Assembly: GCF_001269985.1 (NCBI RefSeq)
Contig: NZ_BBZB01000001.1
Span: 806,001 to 870,000, forward strand
Source of the DNA: Pseudoalteromonas sp. '520P1 No. 423'
Lineage (GTDB): Bacteria; Pseudomonadota; Gammaproteobacteria; Enterobacterales; Alteromonadaceae
Length of the DNA stretch: 64,000 nt
Reading direction: 5' to 3'
Below are positions 35,689 through 47,706 of the stretch, one piece after another. The position numbers and the translations under genes were made by a program. The first letter of the stretch is position 1. Each line of letters begins with the position of its first letter. The notes beneath the pieces are model-generated. The model worked only from the letters and a program-made list of their open reading frames with translations. It was not told the DNA's origin and searched no databases.

Positions 35689-37404
35689 ATGCAAGTATTG
35701 AGCGCAAACCCTAAGCAAAACACTATACCTGATGGTATGGTCGATTTTGCTGTGCGTTCAAGTCAATTGGCTAGCAAATTACAAGATATAGCGTGCTTAC
35801 TTGGTATTTCAGAAAGTGATGCGCAGGGCTTGGCAGAAGACGGCCATATCAATGCAATTCCTCTGCGGTCAGGTGACTGGCTGTTCCCACCGATTGATAA
35901 GTTAGTGTTGTGGGGAGAGGCTAAATGTAATACACCTTCACCACCAGAAATGCAGACCCAAGTAATATCTTTTCATGATAACAGTTCCATGAAAAGTGAT
36001 TATAGGTATAAATCTGTAGCTGAACTCCCCAAGGCAAAGGTTACTCAACCATCTCTTGAAAATGAAGCGCAGCAACTAAGGCAGCAACTAAGTGTAGCGA
36101 CTAATAATGAGAAGCTGAATTTTAAAAAGCTAATTACAATCGTTGAAGCTTGTGACTTTAATCATACTAGCAAGTTATTTGCAGCTAGTCGTAAGAGAAC
36201 ACCTTTAGTCATTGCAAATATTGGCTTTAAAGGTTTGAAGCTTGAAGGATCAGAATACGGGCGCAAGTTGATTGTTAAAACGAAAGCGATTCGATGTGTA
36301 CTGCATGAATGGACGAACTTAGATGATATTCAACCATCGCTGTTAGAAAAACACATTGAGCGTTATGAACACGTATTTACTCAATTAAACCGAAGACCAG
36401 AAACACAAGAATACAAACTTTACAGTCAGCAGCTTAAAACTATGAGTGATGTTATTTACAATCATCTTCACTTCAATGTGTTTGATAAACATGGTGAAGG
36501 CTCAGACGAGCATAAGCTTATCGAAAGCTTAATTCGTAATCATTTATCTAAAGATGTTGAAGTAACGTTGCCTAGTAAGCGTAAGGAAGTGATCAACTTG
36601 ATGGATGAGCAGTTCTGTTCATTCACAGTTGCTAGATTCAATGCCTACTTGAAAACGTTCAGAGCGAAAAATGGTGTACACGATAAGATTATTTCCAGAG
36701 TTAAAGCGGCATTTAATTTGGCATTCAATGAAAAATTAATTTCAGCAACTGATGCTAGACCATTTTTTGTAGCTAGAAGAATTGATCGTGAGCGACATGT
36801 TGAGATATCAGGTGAACACATGCAGAGAATGTTTGAGTATCTTGATGATCATGTATGCCCTGACTTCGTATTTTTCATCAAACTTCAATCGACAGGTCAT
36901 TTTAGGCGCGGTCAAGTAATGAAATTGAAGTTTAGCGATTTTGATTTTGATAATAACTTTGTAAGAGTGAAACCAAAGCGGGGTAAAGAGGTAACAATTC
37001 ATCTACCGATAGACGTTGTAAACTTGGTTGCCAAAAGGAAAGATCAATTTAAAGCTAGAGGGAGTCAAGAAAACTATATATTTCCATCTAAGCAATCTAA
37101 AACGGGACATCGAGCGAACTTTGATGATTACTGGTATGAGATGCTTGAAGAACTTGGTTTTTACACTAATACAGGTGATGGTAAGAAAGAGTATCAATAT
37201 CGTCTGCATGATTTTAGGGAGACGTTATTAGGCCGCTTGCAAGAGTTTGATGATTACACATTAGCATCGGTATTAGGACATCTTTCACTTCATGCTGTTA
37301 AGCACTATAAGAAAGCAAATATGGCTAGTAGTAAACTAGCCGCAGAGAAAGGATATGAGAGAAAGCTATTAGTGAATGAGCTTAAACGAAAAAACCCACT
37401 ATAA
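35689..37404 (+). CDS. Large tyrosine recombinase/integrase, 571 aa
   Basis: The C-terminal catalytic domain (about 370-571) keeps the Arg in STGHFRRGQVMKLKFSD, a Lys in the beta-hairpin (VKPKRGKEV), the HDFRET box (HxxR), and LGHLSLHAVKHYKKA with the nucleophile Tyr. The N-terminal 350 residues are long and unfamiliar: a possible HTH (LQDIACLLGISESDAQGLAEDG, about 32-53), a coiled stretch (about 125-145) and a core-binding SAM-like domain. It is unlike the P4-type integrase at the left end, so the island has two recombinases. The 346-bp gap upstream has only imperfect repeats (TTATCTAG twice). A terminator follows. Confidence 0.82.
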   Translation: MQVLSANPKQNTIPDGMVDFAVRSSQLASKLQDIACLLGISESDAQGLAEDGHINAIPLRSGDWLFPPIDKLVLWGEAKCNTPSPPEMQTQVISFHDNSSMKSDYRYKSVAELPKAKVTQPSLENEAQQLRQQLSVATNNEKLNFKKLITIVEACDFNHTSKLFAASRKRTPLVIANIGFKGLKLEGSEYGRKLIVKTKAIRCVLHEWTNLDDIQPSLLEKHIERYEHVFTQLNRRPETQEYKLYSQQLKTMSDVIYNHLHFNVFDKHGEGSDEHKLIESLIRNHLSKDVEVTLPSKRKEVINLMDEQFCSFTVARFNAYLKTFRAKNGVHDKIISRVKAAFNLAFNEKLISATDARPFFVARRIDRERHVEISGEHMQRMFEYLDDHVCPDFVFFIKLQSTGHFRRGQVMKLKFSDFDFDNNFVRVKPKRGKEVTIHLPIDVVNLVAKRKDQFKARGSQENYIFPSKQSKTGHRANFDDYWYEMLEELGFYTNTGDGKKEYQYRLHDFRETLLGRLQEFDDYTLASVLGHLSLHAVKHYKKANMASSKLAAEKGYERKLLVNELKRKNPL

Positions 37405-37413
37405 GTGGGTTTT
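37389..37413 (+). terminator. Terminator of the large recombinase gene
   Basis: AAAAACCCACT and AGTGGGTTTTT pair around ATA, overlapping the last codons of the gene. Confidence 0.88.
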
Positions 37414-37556
37414 TAAGATGTATATGTTACATTTTCGGCTAAGTCGTTTATAGACGTCGGTAAGCTGGGAGCCGTTCCAGTTCCTACCCGATGTGAAGAT
37501 AATAGTTCAAATTATACTAGGTTGTCAATAATATAAGTAGTTAGAATCTACAAATA

Positions 37557-37985
37557 CTAGTCTTCATCAAGCTCCATCATAATTTGAATCTCTTCATCTA
37601 TTAATTCCTGTAATTCTTCAGGTGTTTTTGATGAATAAAGCTGTTGATAATGATTTTGTAATAGTTTCTTATAAGGATTGAGCTGTTTGACTTCTTCGAG
37701 TGCTTTCTCCAGCTTATCGGATTGAACTAAAAATAAATCTTTATGTTGATCAAATTCTTCGCTGATTTTCTTATGATCTCTATATAAAATACTGTATTTT
37801 GTTTTTACGTCATGATAGTCAGGCATTTTTACCGTGACACCTAAAGCTTTATCTAGGGCTTGCATATCCACTTTAGCTAACTTGTGAGGATAGCCGTCAG
37901 AACGCTGGGCTATTTGTCTTTTTCCCTTTTTAATAGGTATTGCCATAGGTGGCAGTATCCGCGTTAAAGAGACTGTTTCAATCAT
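37557..37985 (-). CDS. Hypothetical coiled-coil protein, partner of the PemK-like gene
   Basis: About 142 residues; no family recognised. Basic N-terminal segment (IKKGKRQIAQRSDGYPHKL), then a long charged helix with heptad character (about 60-110) and a very acidic end (LIDEEIQIMMELDED). The start could be a GTG at 37997, an ATG at 37985 or an ATG at 37946; none has a strong ribosome site. Before the IS3 insertion it followed the PemK/MazF-like gene directly: the reconstructed stop of that gene overlaps the GTG. A downstream antitoxin-like role is possible but unsupported. Confidence 0.5.
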   Translation of the reverse strand: MIETVSLTRILPPMAIPIKKGKRQIAQRSDGYPHKLAKVDMQALDKALGVTVKMPDYHDVKTKYSILYRDHKKISEEFDQHKDLFLVQSDKLEKALEEVKQLNPYKKLLQNHYQQLYSSKTPEELQELIDEEIQIMMELDED

Positions 37986-38019
37986 GTTACAAATCACGAA
38001 TGGAAGCTTATTGTAGTGG

Positions 38020-39203
<1,184 letters not shown>

Positions 39204-39270
39204 ATGTCACCTAAATTGGTTATGAAATAATCATAACATTTCTTATTAGGTGGCCAAAACTACTGTACCA

Positions 39271-39825
39271 CTACATATCTTTACTGTTGTAATGTACGAG
39301 TTTTTCAATAGAACCTTTATCTAGAGAAAAGCAACTACGGTCACCTATAGGTGGTTCATTTGAGGAGATGGGAACAACTTGAATACGTTTACCTGACGCA
39401 TTCACTACTACAGCTAATCTTCTTTTGTGCATTTCACCATTTTGTCGTGCATCAGGATAACGTTTATTTGATCTTAAAACTCCTGAGCTTTTCTTTATTG
39501 ATGGGATATAGCCATAATCTATCTCAACTAAAGTTCCCTTCTGAAGGTTACTAATAACACTTTTCTTGTGTTTATGGGTTTGTGATAAATAAACTTCAGT
39601 TGCTTTTGTGATCCGAGGTTTTAATGAAATGGATATTTCACTTTCGCTAGGGTGATCTACAGTAATTACTTGCCAGCGATGATGGGGGTATCCTTCAAAC
39701 ATTTTTGTTATGGTTATTTCGTGAGAGTTGTAATTTGAATCAGGGTATAAAACTTCAGTTATCCCTTCTGACCCTTCGCTACCAAGTTGGGTGGTTGTTC
39801 CATCCAAGAAATAAGTTATTCGCAT
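39271..39825 (-). CDS. PemK/MazF-like protein, 3' end altered by the IS3 element
   Basis: 184 residues. The N-terminal 85 residues are unfamiliar and beta-rich. From about residue 93 the fold looks like PemK/MazF: GTLVEIDYGYIPS, then HKRRLAVVVNASGKRIQVVPISSNEP, the pattern of mRNA-cleaving toxins. The IS supplies the final codon and stop. Removing the IS and one TAT gives a native end ...NSKDISFHS and stop at 37994-37996, so only five residues were replaced and function may be kept. The frame begins with ATG at 39825; no antitoxin of known type is adjacent. Confidence 0.6.
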   Translation of the reverse strand: MRITYFLDGTTTQLGSEGSEGITEVLYPDSNYNSHEITITKMFEGYPHHRWQVITVDHPSESEISISLKPRITKATEVYLSQTHKHKKSVISNLQKGTLVEIDYGYIPSIKKSSGVLRSNKRYPDARQNGEMHKRRLAVVVNASGKRIQVVPISSNEPPIGDRSCFSLDKGSIEKLVHYNSKDM

Positions 39826-40064
39826 TCTAAGCTATAGAGTTAACAGATAATTTTTTGAAGCATACCAGTAAAGAACTACTAATTTCTACTGTCATGAGTT
39901 GAAGTGAATCTTTGAATGAAGTCTACAAAGGGATGGCTATTGATAATTAAGTTTTTTATTATATTGACTATAAAAGATATGAAAAATAAACTAAAAGGTG
40001 GAATGAAAGTGGAACAGAAACGCTCTAATTTTTTGTAGTGGTATGATTTTAAAGGTTTTTAAGT

Positions 40065-40091
40065 TTAAAAATGGTGGCCCTTCCCTGACTC
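40065..40091. repeat. attR: 27-bp repeat at the tRNA 3' end
   Basis: Identical to 27208-27234; it includes the CCA and the T-arm end of the tRNA gene plus seven bases of downstream flank. It marks the right border of the island. Confidence 0.9.
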
Positions 40092-40148
40092 GAACAGGGG
40101 ACCTGACGATTATGAGTCGTATGCTCTAACCAACTGAGCTAAAGGGCC
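40072..40148 (-). tRNA. tRNA with CAT anticodon, probably tRNA-Ile2 (lysidine type)
   Basis: A 77-nt cloverleaf including encoded CCA: acceptor GGCCCTT/AAGGGCC, D-arm AGCTCAGTTGGTTAGAGCA, anticodon loop ACTCATAAT, T-arm TTCGAGT. The CAT anticodon could mean Met or Ile2. The acceptor pairs C4-G69 and C5-G68 and the overall similarity to E. coli ileX favour Ile2, in which TilS converts C34 to lysidine. Standard scanners would call it Met(CAT). It is the integration site of the island and stays intact. Confidence 0.9.
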
Positions 40149-40372
40149 ACTTTTTAAAGCTTGCTAAATATCAACGATGCGATATTCGAAGCGGGTTGAA
40201 GTATATGAGTTTTTTTTCCTGTTGTCATCACCTTCAAGTGTATTTTTATCAGATTTTAGTTTGAGTGATTGTTTTGTAGTCAGATAGTGCTTTTTTAAGT
40301 CAAAATAAGTGATAAAAACGCGCATTATTTATGATTTAAGGTCGTTTTTTGTTAGATTACTGCGAAATATAT

Positions 40373-40396
40373 TCACCTAATATCAATCTTAGGTGA
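40373..40396. repeat. Hairpin upstream of the thioesterase gene
   Basis: TCACCTAA/TTAGGTGA, 8-bp arms with an 8-nt loop, in the 385-bp gap between the tRNA and the thioesterase gene. Nothing else is recognisable in this gap. Confidence 0.35.
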
Positions 40397-40533
40397 GTAA
40401 ACAATTAAAAAACCTAATGCTGAATACCATATAAATTATATGAAGTGCTGCTTATGTTAGCGGCGTATTAATTTATACGAATCTAGTGCGCAATATGCAA
40501 ATAGGTTTATTACAGTTAACAATGAGGCTATCA

Positions 40534-40929
40534 ATGACGTTTAGAATTGAATTAAAAGTGCGTGACTATGAGTGTGACTTACAAGGTATCGTGAACAATG
40601 GCGTATATTTTAATTATTTAGAGCATGCTCGTCATGAGTTTTTAGCTGCTAATAATATTGATTTTGCGCAATTGGCTGCTGATAAAATTAATTTAGTGGT
40701 TATTCGTAGTGAAATAGATTTTAAATCATCTTTAGTTCCGGGCGATGAGTTTTATGTAGAAATTGTACCTGAGCGTATTTCTAAAACCCGATTTGGTTTT
40801 AGACAAAAAATAGTAAGGTTAAAAGATGAAAAAGTAGCGATTGATGCGTTAATTATTGGAACATCTTTAAATCAACGTGGTCGCCCATTTTTACCTGATT
40901 ATATAGACTCTGTTTTTCCGTCAGAATAG
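40534..40929 (+). CDS. Acyl-CoA thioesterase, 4HBT hotdog fold (YbgC/FadM-like)
   Basis: 131 residues. VRDYECDLQGIVNNGVYFNYLEHARHEFL is the hotdog-fold active-site helix region; the catalytic acid is the Asp of CDLQGIVNN. The R-S-E-I-D-F-K-S strand and VPGDEFYVEI follow. It hydrolyses acyl-CoA thioesters; chain-length preference is unknown. The ATG at 40534 is preceded by GAGG at good spacing and gives the family N-terminus; the frame upstream to 40486 is unsupported. A perfect 12-bp hairpin follows the stop. Confidence 0.87.
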   Translation: MTFRIELKVRDYECDLQGIVNNGVYFNYLEHARHEFLAANNIDFAQLAADKINLVVIRSEIDFKSSLVPGDEFYVEIVPERISKTRFGFRQKIVRLKDEKVAIDALIIGTSLNQRGRPFLPDYIDSVFPSE

Positions 40930-40938
40930 CTTAGATTA

Positions 40939-40971
40939 TTTGTAGGTTGAATTGTTGCATCAACCTACAAA
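40939..40971. repeat. Perfect hairpin after the thioesterase gene
   Basis: TTTGTAGGTTGA (40939-40950) and its exact complement (40960-40971) with a 9-nt loop. No T-run. It resembles REP-like intergenic elements of marine Gammaproteobacteria built on TGTAGGTTG. Confidence 0.6.
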
Positions 40972-41034
40972 GGTGCTCCTATATAAAAGGAGTAAGAGAT
41001 AAAACTATAAGATGAGTATTTAAACTATAAAGCT

Positions 41035-41463
41035 TTATTTGCTCATTATTTTATTTAAATCGTTAGTCATTTTAAAGCTTAACTGATGTTTTCCTTTTAA
41101 CGTGAGCATTTGATCTATCATTGTCACCTCAGACCAATTAGATAGCGTATCTATTAAGTCATTTTCAATTTTGTTGATTTTATTACCACACGATTTTCGT
41201 GTCATGCCTATTTTATCTATTTTAAATTTGCCTTCTTCTAGCATAGCTTGACCAAAAAATCGGTTACAGCCAGCAAAGCCATTTACACGCATGGCTTCGA
41301 TAAACTCTATATTGATCACTTGTATTGATTCAACTGGCTTACTGTCAATTGTATTTAATTTAAAATTATGATGTTTTAATTCACTTTCTTTAATTGTTTT
41401 TGTCATTTGGCAACCGCTAGTAAATAAAATGCAAACGCTAGCTAAAAATGCAGGTAGTTTCAT
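41035..41463 (-). CDS. META-domain (HslJ-like) lipoprotein
   Basis: 142 residues. Lipoprotein signal KLPAFLASVCILFTSGC with lipobox, then a META domain shown by MRVNGFAGCNRFFGQ and GMTRKSCG, with paired cysteines as in HslJ. HslJ relatives are outer-membrane or periplasmic proteins linked to heat shock and novobiocin tolerance. The ATG at 41463 is preferred over an upstream TTG (41475), because it gives a normal signal peptide. Divergent from the thiC leader. Confidence 0.8.
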   Translation of the reverse strand: MKLPAFLASVCILFTSGCQMTKTIKESELKHHNFKLNTIDSKPVESIQVINIEFIEAMRVNGFAGCNRFFGQAMLEEGKFKIDKIGMTRKSCGNKINKIENDLIDTLSNWSEVTMIDQMLTLKGKHQLSFKMTNDLNKIMSK

Positions 41464-41641
41464 GAAAATACTCAATATTAGGTAATTTAGATGCTAATTT
41501 CTTAATAATAGCAAAAATATAAAATGTTTTTTGTTAAATCTTGGATGCCAAATATCATAAAAAGTTTATAAAAATATTCATTTTGTTATATCAGTATTAC
41601 TTGCTATACAATCTGAATATAAGTAAGCTCCCAAATAGTTA

Positions 41642-41742
41642 CTTGTCGGAGTGCTCTAATTATACAATTGTATATGTGGAGCTGAGATCGCATTAGCGGG
41701 ATCCGTGAACCTGAATAGATTAATATCTACGTAGGAAACAAG
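41642..41742 (+). promoter_or_regulatory. TPP riboswitch (THI box) upstream of thiC
   Basis: The conserved elements are plain: outer stem CTTGT/ACAAG (41642-41646 with 41738-41742), GGAGTGC, GCTGAGATCGCATTAGCGGG (pyrimidine-binding helix), ATCCGTGAACCTGA and CTACGTAGGAAACAAG (pyrophosphate-binding helix). Bound thiamine pyrophosphate switches off thiC expression. A short CCCA/TGGG hairpin with a T-rich tail (about 41745-41770) may be the expression platform; the remaining 150 nt of leader end in the ribosome site GAGG before the ATG. Confidence 0.96.
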
Positions 41743-41917
41743 CGCCCAATTACAATGGGGTTGTTTTCGCCCTGTTGTATAAAATGCAATTATGGGTGAA
41801 AAACACTTCAAAAGGGCAATGCCATTGAGTGCATTATCTTGTCTTAATACTTAAATCCAGTTCACTTGTGCCATTTGGTACTCTCCTGACAAGCCGTCAT
41901 TAATAGCAATGAGGTAA

Positions 41918-43870
<1,953 letters not shown>

Positions 43871-43880
43871 TTTCTGTTTT

Positions 43881-43941
43881 GTAGCGGGGCTTTAGTCCCG
43901 CATTTCTTCATTGTGTGAGCGCGGCAAAAGCCCCGTCTACA
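43881..43941. repeat. REP-like inverted repeat between thiC and thiO
   Basis: GTAGCGGGGCTTTAGTCCCGC and, inverted, GCGGCAAAAGCCCCGTCTAC lie back to back about 20 bp apart. Each contains a small GC-rich palindrome. This form (GTAG-CGGGGCTTTAG) is a common dispersed intergenic repeat in Gammaproteobacteria. It could stabilise or attenuate the polycistronic mRNA downstream of thiC. Confidence 0.7.
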
Positions 43942-43949
43942 GACTTTAT

Positions 43950-45041
43950 ATGAAAAAAAATAAAATTATCATAGTGGGTAGTGGCTTAATTGGTCGGTTA
44001 ATGGCTTTGTATTTAGGTCGCCAAGGTCATGATATTCATTTATATGATAAGGCAGATAAAAAAGGTACTGGTAGTGCAGCTCGTGCAGCTGGTGGCATGT
44101 TAACGCCTTATAGTGAATCACTTATCGCTGAGCCTGAAATAGTCAAAATGGGCATGCAAGGGATCTCAATGTGGCCAGATATATTGGCTACTTTAGATGA
44201 ATACACCTTTTATCAACAACAAGGCTCTTTAGTTGTATCTCATACGCAAGATGTCGGAGATATGCAGCGTTTTGTGCGTCATATTCAAACAAATTGGTCA
44301 CAATGTGATATGCGAAAATTAAATCGCAACCAACTTGCTGAACTTGAACCCGAAATAGCACGTCGTTTTAACTCAGCTATTTATTTACCTGAAGAAGGTC
44401 AATTAGGTAACCGAAAACTGATGTCAGCTTTAACCCATCAATTAGAGGTTGAAGGTATAAATTGGTATTTAAATAGCGAGGTTACTCACCTTTCAAAAGG
44501 TAAAGTTATTTGTAATGACAAGCACATGTCAGCTGATTTAGTGATTGATTGTAGGGGCGCTGGCGCAACGGGTGATCTTAAAAATTTAAGAGCTGTGCGA
44601 GGGGAGTTATTTCAGTTATTTGCACCTGAAGTTAATATCACTAGGCCCGTAAGATTAATGCATCCACATTATCATTTATATATCGCACCAAAACCAAATA
44701 ATCACTATGTGGTTGGCGCAACTGAAATTGAATCAGATAATACGGGGCCTATGACAGTGCGTTCAGCTTTAGAGCTATTATCAGCAGCTTATAGTGTTCA
44801 TCCAGGCTTTGCTGAAGCAGAAATTAAAGAGCAAGTATCCGCTTGTCGACCTGCGTTATCTGATAATAGCCCTGCTGTTTATAGTGAAAAGGGTTTGCTG
44901 CGTATAAACGGTTTGTATCGTCATGGATTTTTATTAGCACCTGTTGTATTGCAGCAAGCACTAGTTGCAGTATCAGAGCAGTTTTCATCAAACTCTTTAG
45001 ATTTGAGCCATAACAATCCACTTATTAAACAAGTGAGTTAG
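43950..45041 (+). CDS. thiO: Glycine oxidase ThiO
   Basis: About 363 residues; FAD-dependent amine oxidase of the DAO family. N-terminal dinucleotide fold IIIVGSGLIGRLMALYLG, the GSAARAAGGMLTPYSES flavin loop, and the C-terminal GLYRHGFLLAPVV. It oxidises glycine to dehydroglycine for the thiazole ring. The ATG at 43950 sits right before MKKNKIIIVG; the upstream frame to 43911 runs through the REP-like repeat. Next gene thiS starts 2 bp after its stop. Confidence 0.92.
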   Translation: MKKNKIIIVGSGLIGRLMALYLGRQGHDIHLYDKADKKGTGSAARAAGGMLTPYSESLIAEPEIVKMGMQGISMWPDILATLDEYTFYQQQGSLVVSHTQDVGDMQRFVRHIQTNWSQCDMRKLNRNQLAELEPEIARRFNSAIYLPEEGQLGNRKLMSALTHQLEVEGINWYLNSEVTHLSKGKVICNDKHMSADLVIDCRGAGATGDLKNLRAVRGELFQLFAPEVNITRPVRLMHPHYHLYIAPKPNNHYVVGATEIESDNTGPMTVRSALELLSAAYSVHPGFAEAEIKEQVSACRPALSDNSPAVYSEKGLLRINGLYRHGFLLAPVVLQQALVAVSEQFSSNSLDLSHNNPLIKQVS

Positions 45042-45042
45042 C

Positions 45043-45252
45043 ATGAATATATTAATTAATTCTCAACAAAAAACAGTGAATGAATCGGCTTGTTTAGCTG
45101 ATGTATTAGCCGAATATAGTCAAAATAAAAATCTTACAACTAGTTTTGCTGTGGCGTTAAATGCGCAATTTATCGCAAAAGGCAATTACGCTAAAACAAC
45201 TTTAAAGCCAGGTGACAAGATAGATATTATGTCTCCGATAGCGGGAGGATAA
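45043..45252 (+). CDS. thiS: Sulfur carrier protein ThiS
   Basis: A 69-residue ubiquitin-like protein ending in the required Gly-Gly (MSPIAGG), which ThiF adenylates and which then carries sulfur as thiocarboxylate to ThiG. Adjacent to its partners thiO, thiG and thiF. Confidence 0.95.
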   Translation: MNILINSQQKTVNESACLADVLAEYSQNKNLTTSFAVALNAQFIAKGNYAKTTLKPGDKIDIMSPIAGG

Positions 45253-45312
45253 TATGGTTTGTTATATAAACGACATAAATGTCTCTCTATTTCAAATAAC
45301 AGGGGGATAAAC

Positions 45313-46098
45313 ATGACTTGGTCTATTTATGGTGAAGAACTAACAAACCGTTTATTAATTGGCAGTGCTTTATATCCATCACCAGAAATTATGAGTAAAG
45401 CAGTACAAGCCAGTGGCTCTCAGGTAATTACATTATCTTTAAAGCGTCAAAATCCATCAGAGCAAAGTGGTGCTCAAATATGGCAGCACATTCAAAACAT
45501 GGGTTTAAAGCTATTGCCAAATACAGCTGGGTGTAAATCAGCTGATGAAGTATTTACATTAGCGCAAATGAGTCGAGAGATTTTTGATACTAATTGGATA
45601 AAGCTAGAAGTCATTGGCGATGATTATAATCTGCAACCTGATCCAATTGAGCTGTTAAAGTCAGCAGAGCAATTGATAGCTGAAGGATTTAAAGTATTAC
45701 CTTATTGCACTGATGATTTAGTGATTTGCCAACGATTATACGATTTAGGCTGTGAAGTGATTATGCCTTGGGCATCACCTATCGGCACAGGCAAAGGGTT
45801 AATGAATCCATATAACCTAGAAACTATCAGAATGCGCCTACCTGATGCGACTTTAATTTTAGATGCGGGAATTGGTAAACCATCAGATGCCTGCATTGCC
45901 ATGGAAATGGGTTATGATGGCGTATTATTAAATAGTGCAGTGGCTTTAGCTGATGATCCTGTTTTAATGGCGCGTGCTTTTGCGAATGCAATTGAAGCCG
46001 GCAGCCAAGGATATTTAGCGGGTATAATGCCACAAAGGCAAACGGCGCATGCTTCTACGCCTACATTAGGCACGCCTTTTTGGCATGAGCAGGTTTAA
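45313..46098 (+). CDS. thiG: Thiazole synthase ThiG
   Basis: 261 residues, TIM-barrel enzyme that assembles the thiazole phosphate from DXP, dehydroglycine and ThiS thiocarboxylate. The Schiff-base Lys lies in [10 protein letters not shown]; the phosphate loop is in [14 protein letters not shown] and [12 protein letters not shown]. The start at the ATG 45313 has the site AGGGGGAT and gives the usual [10 protein letters not shown]; the frame to 45259 is not needed. Confidence 0.96.
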   Translation: MTWSIYGEELTNRLLIGSALYPSPEIMSKAVQASGSQVITLSLKRQNPSEQSGAQIWQHIQNMGLKLLPNTAGCKSADEVFTLAQMSREIFDTNWIKLEVIGDDYNLQPDPIELLKSAEQLIAEGFKVLPYCTDDLVICQRLYDLGCEVIMPWASPIGTGKGLMNPYNLETIRMRLPDATLILDAGIGKPSDACIAMEMGYDGVLLNSAVALADDPVLMARAFANAIEAGSQGYLAGIMPQRQTAHASTPTLGTPFWHEQV

Positions 46099-46176
46099 AT
46101 CATAAACGCGTTTATTGTGTTTTATAAATGTTTATTGAAGCTGCACTCACTGACAAAAATTTTTAAGAGGTTGTAA

Positions 46177-47706
46177 ATGAATAAGATAGTTTGGACTATT
46201 GCGGGTTCTGATTCTGGCGGTGGTGCAGGAATTCAAGCTGATGTAAAAGCAATGCAAAGTTTTGGCATTCATACTTGTACTGTTGTAACGGCTTTAACTG
46301 CACAAAACAGTATGGGGCTTGAAGCTATCAACCCTGTTGCAGTTGATGTGATTGCATCGCAACTAAAAGCCTTAGAGCAAGATATGCCGGCAGCTGTTAT
46401 AAAAATTGGTATGTTAGCAAATGAAGAGCAAATCAAGTTTATAGCGCAAAAAATTCAAGAATATAAAAATACTTGGTCGAGCAAGCCTGTTGTTATTTAC
46501 GATCCTGTTGTAGTGGCATCAAGCGGTGAAAACTTAACTGAAGATGATGTTATACCTGCATTAAAAGAGCATTTACTGCCTTTAATTGATGTTTTAACGC
46601 CAAATACCAGAGAGACACAAACTTTAACTGGGGTGTATTTAATTGGCCCTAGCGCAGTAAGAGACGCAGCAGCGACATTTTTTAAAATGGGTATTCAATC
46701 TGTGATACTTAAAGGGGGTCACTGGGATTATCCACAAGGTTATTGTATTGATTATTGCCAATCAAGTGATGATTTGAGTACGGAATATTGGTTAGGTAAT
46801 AAAACTTTGGCAGTACCTCACAGTCATGGCACAGGGTGTAGTTTTGCATCAGCAATGGCTGCATGTTTAGCAAAAGAATACCCATTAAAAGACGCCTTTA
46901 TTTTAGCTAAAGCCTATATTAATCAAGGTTTAAAAGTAGCTAAACGATTTGGAGAAGGTATTGGTCCGGTTGCCCATTGTGGATTTCCTGAAAATAAAGA
47001 TGATTTTCCCCAAGTGATAGAACCAGATAGTTATTTAGGTTTAGAGTTAGATTTAGACCCTATCTCAGCGCACCCTCCAGCAATGGATTTTGCTAAGTGT
47101 GATAGCTTGCAGCTAGGTTTATACCCAGTTGTAGATACTGTGTCTTGGCTTGAAACTTGTTTAGTAAATAATATAAAAACAATTCAATTACGTATAAAAG
47201 ACAAGTTAGATCCTGAACTTGAATCTAAAATAGCGCAGGCAGTTGCTTTAGGTCATAAATATCAAGCCAATGTATATATTAACGATCACTGGCAGCTAGC
47301 GATAAAACATAAAGCCTATGGTGTGCATTTAGGTCAAGAAGATCTGTACTTGGCAGATTTAGCAGCCATAAAAATGGCAGGTTTACGTTTAGGTTTATCG
47401 ACTCATGGTTTTTATGAAATGCTTAGAGCAGATAATTACAAACCTAGCTATTTAGCATTTGGTGCTATTTACCCTACAACAACTAAAGATATGACAGGTC
47501 AAATTCAAGGTTTAGAAAAGCTAAAACACTTTGTGCCGTTAATGAAATCTTACCCGACGGTTGCGATAGGTGGCATTGATTTATCTCGCGCTAATGAAGT
47601 AGCTCGAACAGGTGTTGGCAGTGTTGCAGTAGTCCGTGCTATCACAGAATCAGACGATCCAGCATTGGCAATTGAAAAGCTACAAGCGGAAATTAATTGT
47701 GAGTAA
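46177..47706 (+). CDS. thiDE: Fused HMP(-P) kinase / thiamine-phosphate synthase (ThiD-ThiE)
   Basis: 509 residues. The N-terminal 260 residues are ThiD (WTIAGSDSGGGAGIQADVKA, the kinase signature; HGTGCSFASAMAA, the ATP site). After a linker the C-terminal part (about 300-509) is ThiE: LGLYPVVDTVSWLE, TIQLRIKDK, YINDHWQLAIKHKAYGVHLGQEDL, GAIYPTTTK and AIGGID. The fusion phosphorylates HMP-P and couples HMP-PP to thiazole phosphate to make thiamine phosphate. ThiF's GTG start overlaps its stop by 8 bp. Confidence 0.96.
   Translation: MNKIVWTIAGSDSGGGAGIQADVKAMQSFGIHTCTVVTALTAQNSMGLEAINPVAVDVIASQLKALEQDMPAAVIKIGMLANEEQIKFIAQKIQEYKNTWSSKPVVIYDPVVVASSGENLTEDDVIPALKEHLLPLIDVLTPNTRETQTLTGVYLIGPSAVRDAAATFFKMGIQSVILKGGHWDYPQGYCIDYCQSSDDLSTEYWLGNKTLAVPHSHGTGCSFASAMAACLAKEYPLKDAFILAKAYINQGLKVAKRFGEGIGPVAHCGFPENKDDFPQVIEPDSYLGLELDLDPISAHPPAMDFAKCDSLQLGLYPVVDTVSWLETCLVNNIKTIQLRIKDKLDPELESKIAQAVALGHKYQANVYINDHWQLAIKHKAYGVHLGQEDLYLADLAAIKMAGLRLGLSTHGFYEMLRADNYKPSYLAFGAIYPTTTKDMTGQIQGLEKLKHFVPLMKSYPTVAIGGIDLSRANEVARTGVGSVAVVRAITESDDPALAIEKLQAEINCE

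Noticed and set aside
27356..37404. Composite transposon bounded by the two tyrosine recombinases
   Set aside because: The recombinases are unrelated in sequence and layout, and the only exact terminal repeats are the tRNA att copies.
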